Shown: positions 1 through 6,400 of the stretch, piece after piece
How the letters are laid out: every line of letters begins with the position of its first letter
How positions within the stretch are numbered: position 1 is the first letter of the stretch
Origin: JAICYJ01 sp035473255
GTDB lineage: Bacteria > Actinomycetota > Thermoleophilia > Gaiellales > JAICJC01
Length of the DNA stretch: 41,336 nt
Assembly: GCA_035473255.1 (NCBI GenBank)
Contig: DATIOK010000045.1
Location: 1 to 41,336, forward strand
Direction: 5' to 3'
Notes under the pieces: generated by a model
What the model saw: only the letters and a program-made list of their open reading frames with translations
Database searches by the model: none
Told to the model about the DNA's origin: nothing
Program-made: the position numbers and the translations under genes

Positions 1-1
1 T

Positions 2-832
2 CTGGGCAAGGCGCGGGCGGCGGCCGGCAGGGTGACGGCGATGACGCGGTTCGGGCGGCGTGGCCGCTTCGACGTGGCGTGGGCGCACGGGTCGACCGAC
101 CTGCCGATGGCGTGCCGCGCGCTGCGAGTGCCGAACACGACCATGTTCGACTACGAGTACGCGCGGCTGCAGCACGGGCTCAACTGCCGGCTGGCGCAGC
201 GGGTGCTGATGCCCGACGCGATCCCGCCCGAGCGGGTGGCTGTGTACGGGGCGCGTCCGCCCAAGCTGGTCACATACCCGGGCCTGAAGGAGGAGTACTA
301 CCTCGCCAACTTCCGGCCGGACGCGGCCGTGCCCGCGGCGCTGGGATTGGACGGCGAGCGGATCGGGCTGGTGCTGCGACCGCCGGCCGACCTGGCCCTC
401 TACCACCGGTTCGAGAACCCGCTGTTCGACGCGCTGCTCGAGCAGCTGGGCCGGAGCGAGCAGGTGCGCGGGGTGGTGCTGCCGCGGACGCCGGATCAGG
501 CACAGCGGATCCGGGCGATGGCGCTGCCCTCGCTGCTGGTGCCGGAGTCGGCGGTGGACGGCCAAAGCCTGGTGGCGGGCGCCGATCTCGTGATCAGCGC
601 AGGGGGCACAATGAACCGCGAGGCGGTGGTGCTGGGCACGCCGGTCTATACGACCTTCGCCGGCAGGCTGGGCGGGGTCGACGAGCGGCTGATCGCAGAG
701 GGTCGCCTGCGCCCGCTGGAGCGGCTTGAGGACCTGGTATTGCAACGCAAACCCGCATCCGCACACAACCGCGTCCGGCGCGACCCCGACCGGCTGATCG
801 ACCTGGCCGTACAGGGCCTCGTGAGGCGCTGA
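2..832 (+). CDS. DUF354 family protein (5' end outside the window)
   Basis: The reading frame is open from the first bases, so the N-terminus lies outside the window; about 276 residues are visible. The visible part has the DUF354 look: a run around MFDYEY, a stretch with YPGLKEEYY, then a Rossmann-like half with LVISAGGTMNREAVVLGTPVY. That last motif resembles the nucleotide-sugar side of GT-B enzymes such as UDP-GlcNAc 2-epimerases. DUF354 proteins are often found in surface-polysaccharide clusters and have no settled activity. The neighbouring Wzz-like, heptose and glycosyltransferase genes fit a role in glycan synthesis, but the reaction is unknown. The gene ends 56 bases before a palindromic repeat element. 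Confidence 0.75.
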   Translation: MGKARAAAGRVTAMTRFGRRGRFDVAWAHGSTDLPMACRALRVPNTTMFDYEYARLQHGLNCRLAQRVLMPDAIPPERVAVYGARPPKLVTYPGLKEEYYLANFRPDAAVPAALGLDGERIGLVLRPPADLALYHRFENPLFDALLEQLGRSEQVRGVVLPRTPDQAQRIRAMALPSLLVPESAVDGQSLVAGADLVISAGGTMNREAVVLGTPVYTTFAGRLGGVDERLIAEGRLRPLERLEDLVLQRKPASAHNRVRRDPDRLIDLAVQGLVRR

Positions 833-887
833 CCCGCAGCGATCCATAAGCGTTTTCACGACCCGTGCACCGTCGTCAGGCCGCCCG

Positions 888-1030
888 GGTGATACAGAGG
901 TGCCGGGCACCGTCGTCACGCGCGTGACCTCGGCGTCACGTCGTCGTGACGGGATCCGGCCGAGACACGCGCGTGGGTGTCACGACGGTCACACGGCTGA
1001 TGGAACGGTGCCCGGCACCTCTCTATCACC
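888..1030. repeat. Palindromic element with 26-bp inverted ends (REP/MITE-like)
   Basis: Bases 888-913 and 1005-1030 are inverted copies of each other with one mismatch in 26. Each arm contains the self-complementary core GGTGCCGGGCACC or its complement. Between the arms are more palindromes: GTCACGCGCGTGAC at 915-928 and a 7-bp stem with a 4-base loop at 934-951. The whole 143 bases could extrude as a cruciform. It has no ORF. It resembles REP-type or miniature inverted-repeat elements, but no copy elsewhere in the window proves mobility. Confidence 0.6.
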
Positions 1031-1034
1031 TGCG

Positions 1035-1049
1035 ATAAGCTTTGCTTAT
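1035..1049. promoter_or_regulatory. Inverted repeat operator ATAAGC-TTT-GCTTAT over the LysR gene start
   Basis: A perfect 6-3-6 inverted repeat, which includes a T-N11-A LysR-type core (T1036 to A1048). It covers the ATG of the LysR gene. TAAGCT (1036-1041) could be the -10 element, ending 6 bases before the ATG, so a bound regulator would block its own transcription. The same repeat recurs at 28594-28608 in front of the sulfur operon. Confidence 0.65.
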
Positions 1050-1947
1050 GGATCTACGACAGCTGCGCACGCTGAGCGAGGTCGCCGACCGCGGCTCGTT
1101 CTCGGCCGCAGCCGAGGCGCTGCGTGTCAGCCAGCCGGCCGTCAGCCAGCAGATACGCGCGCTCGAGCGGGAGATCGGCGAGCCGTTGCTCGACCGCGGC
1201 GGCCGCGGCGCGCGCCTCACCGAGCGGGGCGTGATGGTGCACCGCTACGCGCAGCGGATGCTGGCGCTGTCCGACGAGTTCCAGCGCGAGCTGGCCGACG
1301 GGGACGGTGAGCTGACCGGGTCGCTGGTGGTGGGTTCCAGCACGGGACTCGGCGAGCACGTGCTGCCGCTGCTGCTGGGCGGGTTCCGCGCGGAGCATCC
1401 GAAGGTGACGGTGTCGCTGCGAATCGAGGTCACCTCGACGGTGATCGACCGTGTACTCGCGCGCGAGCTCGAGCTGGGCGTGGTCGGTGCCACCCGACCT
1501 CACCGCGCCCTCACCTACGAGCCGTTCCTGCGCGACCGCGTGGTGCTGGCCGTACCGGCCGGCCACCGTTTCGCGGGCCGCACCGTGGAGCTGGCCGAGC
1601 TGGTGCGCGAGCCGCTGATCCTGATGCAGGCGGGAGCCGGCGTACGCACGGTGATCGAGGAGGAGCTGCGGCGCGCCGGCGTACGGCCCCGTGACCTGAA
1701 CGTGGCCATGGAGCTGGGCCTGCAGGAGTCGGCCAAGGCGGCGGTCGAGGCCGGGTTCGGGGTCAGCTTCCTGTCGCAGCTGGCCGTCGAGCGGGAGCTG
1801 GAGCGGGGGACGCTGTCCACAGCCGACGTGGCCGGGATCGACCCGGTGCGCGACTTCGCCACCGTGCGGCCGGCCACCCAGCAGCCGGGGCGTTTGGTGG
1901 CGTCGTTCCTGGCGTGGAGCCAGGCCTGGCTGGCGCGCAGGTTCTGA
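1048..1947 (+). CDS. LysR-family transcriptional regulator (CysL/YeiE-like)
   Basis: 299 residues, the normal LysR length. The winged helix-turn-helix is at about residues 3-60 (FSAAAEALRVSQPAVSQQIRAL at 18-39), and the rest is the two-lobed effector-binding domain, with SSTGLGEHVLPLLL at the start of lobe 1. The pattern GSSTGLGEHVLP ... ELELGVVG is like the CysL/YeiE group, which in other bacteria controls sulfite and cysteine metabolism; this subgroup call is from memory. ATG 1048 gives the standard N-terminus; a TTG two codons upstream is less likely. There is no Shine-Dalgarno sequence. The inverted repeat on its start codon also occurs before the sulfate/ComA operon, so this is the best candidate for that operon's regulator. 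It is monocistronic and ends at a hairpin. Confidence 0.9.
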   Translation: MDLRQLRTLSEVADRGSFSAAAEALRVSQPAVSQQIRALEREIGEPLLDRGGRGARLTERGVMVHRYAQRMLALSDEFQRELADGDGELTGSLVVGSSTGLGEHVLPLLLGGFRAEHPKVTVSLRIEVTSTVIDRVLARELELGVVGATRPHRALTYEPFLRDRVVLAVPAGHRFAGRTVELAELVREPLILMQAGAGVRTVIEEELRRAGVRPRDLNVAMELGLQESAKAAVEAGFGVSFLSQLAVERELERGTLSTADVAGIDPVRDFATVRPATQQPGRLVASFLAWSQAWLARRF

Positions 1948-1963
1948 GCGTTTCGCGCGGCGA

Positions 1964-1984
1964 GCCGTCCCCAGGGAGGACGGC
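1964..1984. terminator. Hairpin between convergent genes
   Basis: Stem GCCGTCC/GGACGGC with a 7-base loop, 16 bases after the LysR stop and 20 bases beyond the stop of the minus-strand small ORF. There is no clear T-tract. The position suggests a bidirectional terminator. Confidence 0.5.
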
Positions 1985-2004
1985 CCGCCGCTTTCACGTC
2001 CCGG

Positions 2005-2175
2005 TCAGGCCGCGTCGCGAAGTTCGCGCTCGCCGCCGCTGGCCCGGGGCGGATCCTCTCCGTGGAAGTACCACGCCAGCAGTCGCTGGATCTCGAGTGG
2101 ATCGTGTTCGGGTACCTCGTCCACGTGCGATGGCTGCACGGGTGCGAGCTCCCGCGTGGGCTCTGCCTCGCTCAT
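2005..2175 (-). CDS. Small acidic protein, 56 residues, unknown function
   Basis: An ATG-to-TGA frame of 56 residues. The N-terminal half is rich in Glu and Pro (starting MSEAEPTREL), followed by a segment LEIQRLLAWYFHGEDPP that looks like a short amphipathic helix. A G-rich Shine-Dalgarno-like run (GGGGGGAAC) lies about 5 bases before the ATG, and the region between two real genes would otherwise be empty. The other frames here are Arg/Ala/Gly-rich, typical of shadows, while this one has normal composition. It lies downstream of the 90-residue hypothetical gene on the same strand, 108 bases away. No homologue is recognised. It could be a regulatory peptide or a partner of the neighbouring envelope genes; nothing shows which. 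Confidence 0.6.
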   Translation of the reverse strand: MSEAEPTRELAPVQPSHVDEVPEHDPLEIQRLLAWYFHGEDPPRASGGERELRDAA

Positions 2176-2283
2176 CTGGTGTTCCCCCCAGCGTGAGTTG
2201 GAATCGGATCGATCCCATGTACTGAAGAGATCGGATTCAGGCCAGGATCGGCGTATCCCCCGTCCCGGTGTGCAAGGAACCGC

Positions 2284-2556
2284 TTACGGGGATCCGGTTT
2301 CCCCCGTCCAGCTATCGAGCTCCTGCCAGTAGCTGCGGCTGAGCGCGTCGGCCAGACGCCGGTCGGTGTGTGCTGCGTAGAAGACGTTTCGCTGCGTGTC
2401 GGCGCAGACCTCGATCTCGGACAGGCGCACGCCCGGGCCCAGTGCGACCACGATGTCGGCGGCCAGCTGGAGCTCGTCGGCGGTGTAGTGCTTGAAGTGC
2501 AGGTCGGGGGCGCGGTCGAGCAGCTCCGGCCACTCCGGGCAGGAGCGAGTGCTCAT
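2284..2556 (-). CDS. Hypothetical protein, 90 residues, coupled to the Wzz-like gene
   Basis: Starts at ATG 2556, overlapping the stop of the Wzz-like gene as ATGA, so translation is probably coupled. The protein is soluble, with no signal peptide or membrane segment. It has a mixed alpha/beta look (LQLAADIVVALGPGVRLSEI, then VFYAAHTDRRLADALSRSYW). I do not recognise a family. Its place as second gene of a chain-length-regulator operon suggests a role in the same polysaccharide system. An upstream in-frame start at 2607 would give 107 residues but would add a Pro/Arg/Gly-rich tail read from inside the neighbouring gene. Confidence 0.65.
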   Translation of the reverse strand: MSTRSCPEWPELLDRAPDLHFKHYTADELQLAADIVVALGPGVRLSEIEVCADTQRNVFYAAHTDRRLADALSRSYWQELDSWTGETGSP

Positions 2557-3461
2557 GGCGCGGCCGCCGGCTCGGCCTTGCGTGGGCGGCGGCGGACGGA
2601 GTCCCACAGGAGCGCGAGGATCACGCCCACGACCAGGCCGACGAAGATGGCCACGATCAGCCCGCTCTTGCGGTTGGACGCGGTGACGCGGCCGCCGGAT
2701 GGCGTCTGCACGTATCCGGCCGCCTCCAAGTCCTTTGCGCTGGCCTGGAACATCTGGTTCTGAGTCAGCTGCAGGGAGATCTCATCGATGCGCGAGCCGG
2801 TGTCGGAGATGGTCGAAAGCAGCGCCGCCGAGACGGTGGCCTTGTCGGTGCTCGACATGCCAGAGCTGCCCAGCGCCTTCAGCTGGTTCTGGGCCGCCGT
2901 CAGCGTCTGCTGGAGGGTGGCGACCGATGCCTTGTCGGTGGCGATCTGGGCGGTCAGCGCGTCGATCTTCGCCGTCTGGTACTTGTTGGCCCAGGCGATC
3001 AGCGAGTCGCCCAGCGACTGCACCGCGGCCTGCGCGGAGGTGCGGTTGTACGGGCCCTGCACCGTGATCTGCATGTTCGGCGTGGCTCCCGTGGACTTGG
3101 TGGTTGTGCTCTGCAGCGCGGTCACGCTGAGGTGGCTGCGCAGCGCGGCGCCGGACTTGATGCCGGCCTTGGAGGCGGCGGCGTCCAGCACGGAACCCGT
3201 GTGCAGGTAGGCCTGAGCGCTGGTCGGATTGGCCACGACCGAGTTCAGCTGGGCAGATCCACCGGTGGGAGTCAGCGGCGTACCCAGGAACACCGTCGCC
3301 TGGGCCTGGGACTGTTTGCCCGTGCCGACCGTGTGCAAAACCACCAGCAGCACGGCCACCACGACCGTGGCCAGGACGATGTACCAGTTGCGGATGACGC
3401 GTCCGGCGTACTCGGACAGCCGCACCTCGCCGTCCTGGTCGGGGCTGGGGTTCTGGGACAC
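2553..3461 (-). CDS. Wzz-like polysaccharide chain-length / co-polymerase membrane protein
   Basis: 302 residues. An N-terminal membrane helix (about residues 26-46, starting NWYIVLATVVVAVLL) and a C-terminal one (starting GLIVAIFVGLVVGVILAL), followed by a basic cytoplasmic tail, flank an extracytoplasmic region with a coiled-coil-like stretch. This is the Wzz/PCP layout. No tyrosine kinase domain is attached. Such proteins set glycan chain length with a Wzy polymerase; two candidate polymerases are in this window. GTG 3461 is chosen because TAGACT ends 8 bases upstream and the longer frame would run into the divergent heptose kinase gene. It is divergent from hddA across 40 bases. Confidence 0.8.
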   Translation of the reverse strand: MSQNPSPDQDGEVRLSEYAGRVIRNWYIVLATVVVAVLLVVLHTVGTGKQSQAQATVFLGTPLTPTGGSAQLNSVVANPTSAQAYLHTGSVLDAAASKAGIKSGAALRSHLSVTALQSTTTKSTGATPNMQITVQGPYNRTSAQAAVQSLGDSLIAWANKYQTAKIDALTAQIATDKASVATLQQTLTAAQNQLKALGSSGMSSTDKATVSAALLSTISDTGSRIDEISLQLTQNQMFQASAKDLEAAGYVQTPSGGRVTASNRKSGLIVAIFVGLVVGVILALLWDSVRRRPRKAEPAAAP

Positions 3462-3469
3462 GGCGCGGA

Positions 3470-3475
3470 AGTCTA
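3470..3475 (-). promoter_or_regulatory. Candidate -10 element (TAGACT) of the Wzz-like gene
   Basis: The hexamer ends 8 bases before GTG 3461 and no Shine-Dalgarno sequence lies between, which fits a near-leaderless transcript. Confidence 0.45.
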
Positions 3476-3501
3476 CCGATAGGCTGCGCAGCGAAACGCC
3501 G

Positions 3502-4521
3502 ATGAACATCCGCTCCCGCGCACCCCTTCGAATCAGCTTCGCCGGCGGCGGCACCGACGTCCCGCCCTTCCCGGAGAGGGAGGGCGGCTTGGTGCTGAAT
3601 GCGACAATCGCTCGCTACGCGTACGGGCTGCTGCGGCCACGCCGGGATCGGCAGGTGCGGATCGAGTCGGCGGACTTCGGTCTGGCCGTGAACTACAACG
3701 TGGATGAGGCGCCGATCTTCGACGGCCGGCTCGACCTGGTGAAGGCGGCGATCCGGCGGCTGGGCGATCCGGCGGCGCCCGGATACGACATCTTCCTGCA
3801 CTCGAACGCCCCGCCCGGGTCGGGGCTCGGCTCCAGTTCGACGGTGATGGTGACGCTGGTCGGCCTGCTGCGAGAGCACCACAACCTGGCGCTGACCGAC
3901 TACGAGATCGCCCAGATGTCGCACCACATCGAGCGGGTCGACATGGGCATGCTGGGCGGCATGCAGGATCAGTACGCGGCCACCTTCGGCGGGTTCAACT
4001 TCATCGAGTTCGGCGCGGATCACGTGATCGTGAACCCGCTGCGGGTGAGCGCGGACGTGGTCAACGAGCTCGAGCACAACATGCTGCTGTGCTACACCGG
4101 CGCCACGCGCCGCTCGGACGGCGTGATCGAGGATCAGACCGCCCGCTACGAGGCTGGCGAGGCCGGCACGCTGGCCGCGCTGCGCAGCCAGAAGCAGCTG
4201 GCGATGGAGATGAAGAACGCGCTGGTGCGGCGGCGGCCGCGCGAGTTCGGCGACATGCTGCACGAGGCCTGGAAGCAGAAGAAGCGGATGTCGCCCAAGA
4301 TCAGCACCGGATTCATCGACGAGGCGTATGCGGCGGCGCGGCGGGCCGGTGCGCTGGGCGGGAAGGTGACGGGCGCAGGCGGCGGCGGCTACATGCTGTT
4401 CTACTGCGAGTTCCAGAAGAAACACCGGGTTGCCGAGGCGCTGACACGGATGGGCGGGCAGGTCACGGAGTTCGCGTTCGAGCCGGAGGGCCTCACCACC
4501 TGGGGCATGAGCGATGGCTGA
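3502..4521 (+). CDS. hddA: D-glycero-D-manno-heptose 7-phosphate kinase (GHMP family)
   Basis: 339 residues. The N-terminus RAPLRISFAGGGTDVPPF, the GHMP ATP loop PPGSGLGSSS (104-113) and the C-terminal GKVTGAGGGGYMLFYC motif match the HddA/GHMP sugar-kinase group. HddA phosphorylates D-glycero-D-manno-heptose 7-phosphate at C1 in the GDP-heptose pathway. The next two genes are gmhA and gmhB, so the pathway order kinase-isomerase-phosphatase is preserved in one operon. The start at ATG 3502 begins directly with the family N-terminus; the longer open frame upstream is antisense to the Wzz-like gene. The guanylyltransferase (HddC) needed to finish GDP-heptose is not in the window. Confidence 0.9.
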   Translation: MNIRSRAPLRISFAGGGTDVPPFPEREGGLVLNATIARYAYGLLRPRRDRQVRIESADFGLAVNYNVDEAPIFDGRLDLVKAAIRRLGDPAAPGYDIFLHSNAPPGSGLGSSSTVMVTLVGLLREHHNLALTDYEIAQMSHHIERVDMGMLGGMQDQYAATFGGFNFIEFGADHVIVNPLRVSADVVNELEHNMLLCYTGATRRSDGVIEDQTARYEAGEAGTLAALRSQKQLAMEMKNALVRRRPREFGDMLHEAWKQKKRMSPKISTGFIDEAYAAARRAGALGGKVTGAGGGGYMLFYCEFQKKHRVAEALTRMGGQVTEFAFEPEGLTTWGMSDG

Positions 4522-5092
4522 ACGCGCGGCCGAGCGGCTGGCGATGCACGTCGCGATGGCGCAGGCGCTGGCACGTGACGAGACGGCGGCGGCGATCGCC
4601 GCCGCCGCCGGCGATCTGGCCGCCCGGTTCGCCGCCGGCGGCACGCTGCTGATCTTCGGCAACGGCGGCAGTGCTGCGGACGCCCAGCATCTGGCGGCCG
4701 AGTTCACAGGCCGCTACATGCTCGACCGGGCACCCTTGCCGGCGCTGGCGCTGGCCGACAACACGGCGGCGGTGACGGCGATCGCGAACGACTACGGGTT
4801 CGACCGGGTGTTCGCCCGGCAGGTGCACGCGCTCGGCAACGGCGACGGCGCGGCGATCGCGCTCTCCACCAGCGGTACCTCCGAGAACGTGCTGGAGGGA
4901 TTGCGGGCCGCGCGCGAGCTGGGATTGCTCACGATCGGCGTGACGAGCGAGGGAGGGGCGGAGCGGATGCGCGGGCTGTGCGATCACCTGCTCACGATCC
5001 CGGCCGTGCAGACACCGCAGATCCAGGAGGGCACGATGCTGGTGCTGCATACGATCTGCGAGCTGGTCGAGCACAGCCTGTTCGGCGAATGA
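4514..5092 (+). CDS. gmhA: Phosphoheptose isomerase (SIS domain)
   Basis: 192 residues, the typical GmhA length. A SIS domain with NGGSAADAQH (50-59) and STSGTSENVL (about 118-127), the sugar-phosphate binding loops. It converts sedoheptulose 7-phosphate to D-glycero-D-manno-heptose 7-phosphate in the cytosol. The start overlaps the end of hddA by 8 bases and its stop overlaps the gmhB start as ATGA, so all three genes are translationally coupled. DnaA-associated DiaA proteins also have this fold, but the context settles the call. Confidence 0.93.
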   Translation: MAERAAERLAMHVAMAQALARDETAAAIAAAAGDLAARFAAGGTLLIFGNGGSAADAQHLAAEFTGRYMLDRAPLPALALADNTAAVTAIANDYGFDRVFARQVHALGNGDGAAIALSTSGTSENVLEGLRAARELGLLTIGVTSEGGAERMRGLCDHLLTIPAVQTPQIQEGTMLVLHTICELVEHSLFGE

Positions 5093-5580
5093 GCGGCCGC
5101 GCCGCCTTTCTCGACCGCGACGGCACTATCAACGAGAAGGCGCCCGAGGGTGACTACGTCACGACGCCGGAGCGGTTCCGGTTCCTCGACGGTGCGGAAG
5201 AGGCGGTACGGATGCTGGCCAGCGACGGCTGGCGGGTGGTGGTGGTGACCAACCAGCGCGGGGTGGCGCTGGGGCGGATGACGCTGGACGACGTCGACCG
5301 CGTGAACGCGCGCATGGCCCACCTGCCGATCTCCGGCGTCTTCGTGTGCCCGCACGAGCGCAACAGCTGCGACTGCCGCAAGCCCGGCACGGGGCTGTTC
5401 GAGCAGGCCCAGGTGGCCTTCCCGGAGATCGAGTTCGGGCGGTCGGTGGTGATCGGCGACGCCGAGTCGGACATGCTGGCCGGCCGTGCGATCGGCGCCC
5501 GCACGTTCCGGGTCGGCCGGCCGCCGCTGCCGTCGCTGCTGGACGTCGCCCGGAGCATCATCTCCGGCACCGCCTTGTGA
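5089..5580 (+). CDS. gmhB: D-glycero-D-manno-heptose 1,7-bisphosphate 7-phosphatase (HAD)
   Basis: 163 residues. HAD motif I FLDRDGTIN (D9, D11), motif II in VVVTNQRG (T54), a Cys/His zinc site CPHERNSCDC (C87, H89, C94, C96) that marks the GmhB/HisB-phosphatase branch, and motif IV VIGDAESDM. It removes the C7 phosphate from heptose bisphosphate. It is somewhat shorter than the roughly 180-190 residues usual for GmhB. Start ATG 5089 is set by the ATGA overlap with gmhA. It is the last gene of the heptose operon and runs into a hairpin. Confidence 0.9.
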   Translation: MSGRAAFLDRDGTINEKAPEGDYVTTPERFRFLDGAEEAVRMLASDGWRVVVVTNQRGVALGRMTLDDVDRVNARMAHLPISGVFVCPHERNSCDCRKPGTGLFEQAQVAFPEIEFGRSVVIGDAESDMLAGRAIGARTFRVGRPPLPSLLDVARSIISGTAL

Positions 5581-5593
5581 CGACAGGTGCCGG
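5564..5593 (+). terminator. Hairpin at the end of the heptose operon
   Basis: Stem CCGGCACC/GGTGCCGG with a 14-base loop that includes the gmhB stop codon. No T-tract follows. Confidence 0.4.
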
Positions 5594-5863
5594 TACTCCA
5601 ACGAGCCGCCGTCACCTCTCGTCACCGTTACGGTGTCAAACACCGACCCGGCCGGCGTTCCAGGTCTGCGCGGTCCGCCTGACAGGTGTCACGACCGGTG
5701 TGACACCGATTTGGCTCGAACGCTCGGTCCCGCCCGAATCCGGGGTTTGACTACGACGCGGCGGCCGGGGCATTTCCGACGCCGAACCGTTGCCGCCCGT
5801 GGCACGGCCGTGCAAAACCGCCGCTCGCGGCGCGTCACGCGAGCGTCACAGAAGTGCAGCCTG
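5594..5863. other. Non-coding stretch with small GTCAC/GTGAC palindromes
   Basis: About 270 bases with no convincing gene; the open frames are Arg/Ser-rich shadows. Palindromes seen: CACCG-TTA-CGGTG (5623-5635) and GGTGTCAC-N7-GTGACACC (5685-5707). The second shares the run GGTGTCACGAC with 977-987 inside the element at 888-1030, so the two regions may carry related short repeats. Confidence 0.45.
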
Positions 5864-5902
5864 GCCGGAGGGCTGCCGACCTCGAGTGGGCGGCCCTCCG
5901 GC
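5864..5902 (-). terminator. Hairpin downstream of the TrxR-like small gene
   Basis: A perfect 10-bp stem (GCCGGAGGGC/GCCCTCCGGC) with a 19-base loop, starting 8 bases after the stop of the minus-strand gene at 5911. Confidence 0.5.
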
Positions 5903-5910
5903 GCGGCTGC

Positions 5911-6303
5911 TCAAGCGGCGACCGGCTGGGTCGCTGCCTCGGTGGCACCCAGCCACCGGAGCGCTTCGCGCGCGGCCTCGCGGCCGGCTGCGAACACGCC
6001 CTCGACGTTGGTCCGCGTCGAGTCCTCTTCGGTGAGCAGGTTGCCGTATTTGTCGTGCGCCAGCCAGTCGCGGTACACGGCCGGGAGAGGGCCGTCGTCC
6101 GCGGCGATCACGACCGCGCGGCCGCGTAGCTCCCTGTCCCCGTCCCAAACGCGGAGGGGGCGGTGCAGCAAGTCGAGGCGGGTCGGAATTATCGGAACCA
6201 CCAGCGGATGGAGGCCGTTGAGGCGTGCGATCGTGGCGGATTCGACCACCGCGGCGCCGCCGCCGACGATGATCAGATCATGGGTGTCAGTGATGGTGTC
6301 CAT
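5911..6303 (-). CDS. Miniature thioredoxin-reductase-like protein, probably inactive or repurposed
   Basis: 130 residues. The start looks like a dinucleotide-binding strand (HDLIIVGGGAAVVESATIAR) and the end like the C-terminus of thioredoxin reductases (DKYGNLLTEEDSTRTNVEGVFAAG). True thioredoxin reductases have about 310 residues. The CxxC redox centre and most of the NADPH domain are missing, and the usual GD after VFAAG is replaced by RE, so the normal FAD contact is lost. It may be an internal-deletion remnant or a small domain protein kept for another use. The reading frame is intact and a hairpin follows it, which argues against random decay. ATG 6303 is chosen; ATG 6339 would add 12 residues. 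Confidence 0.6.
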   Translation of the reverse strand: MDTITDTHDLIIVGGGAAVVESATIARLNGLHPLVVPIIPTRLDLLHRPLRVWDGDRELRGRAVVIAADDGPLPAVYRDWLAHDKYGNLLTEEDSTRTNVEGVFAAGREAAREALRWLGATEAATQPVAA

Positions 6304-6388
6304 GTGTGCATCATCCCCGCCAAGCCTCCGCGTGACCATGGGGTTAACCGCACGTCGGCGTGTGGTTCACCGGCATCGTCGCGGCCGG

Positions 6389-6394
6389 TAGCCT
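6389..6394 (+). promoter_or_regulatory. Candidate -10 element (TAGCCT) for the gene at 6401
   Basis: Ends 6 bases before GTG 6401. No ribosome-binding sequence lies in between. Confidence 0.4.
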
Positions 6395-6400
6395 GCGCCG

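Noticed and set aside
846..851. ATAAGC half-site after the DUF354 gene, and GCTTAT at 25842-25847 before comA
   Set aside because: Only half of the inverted repeat is present at each place, so they are not called operators.
1994..2218. A 74-codon minus-strand frame over the small ORF
   Set aside because: It is Arg/Thr/Gly-rich and lacks a ribosome site, while the overlapping 56-residue frame has normal composition and a G-rich site.
2782..4707. Open frame of 641 codons on the minus strand
   Set aside because: It runs antisense through hddA and has Arg/His/Ala-rich shadow composition; the GHMP kinase on the other strand is clear.
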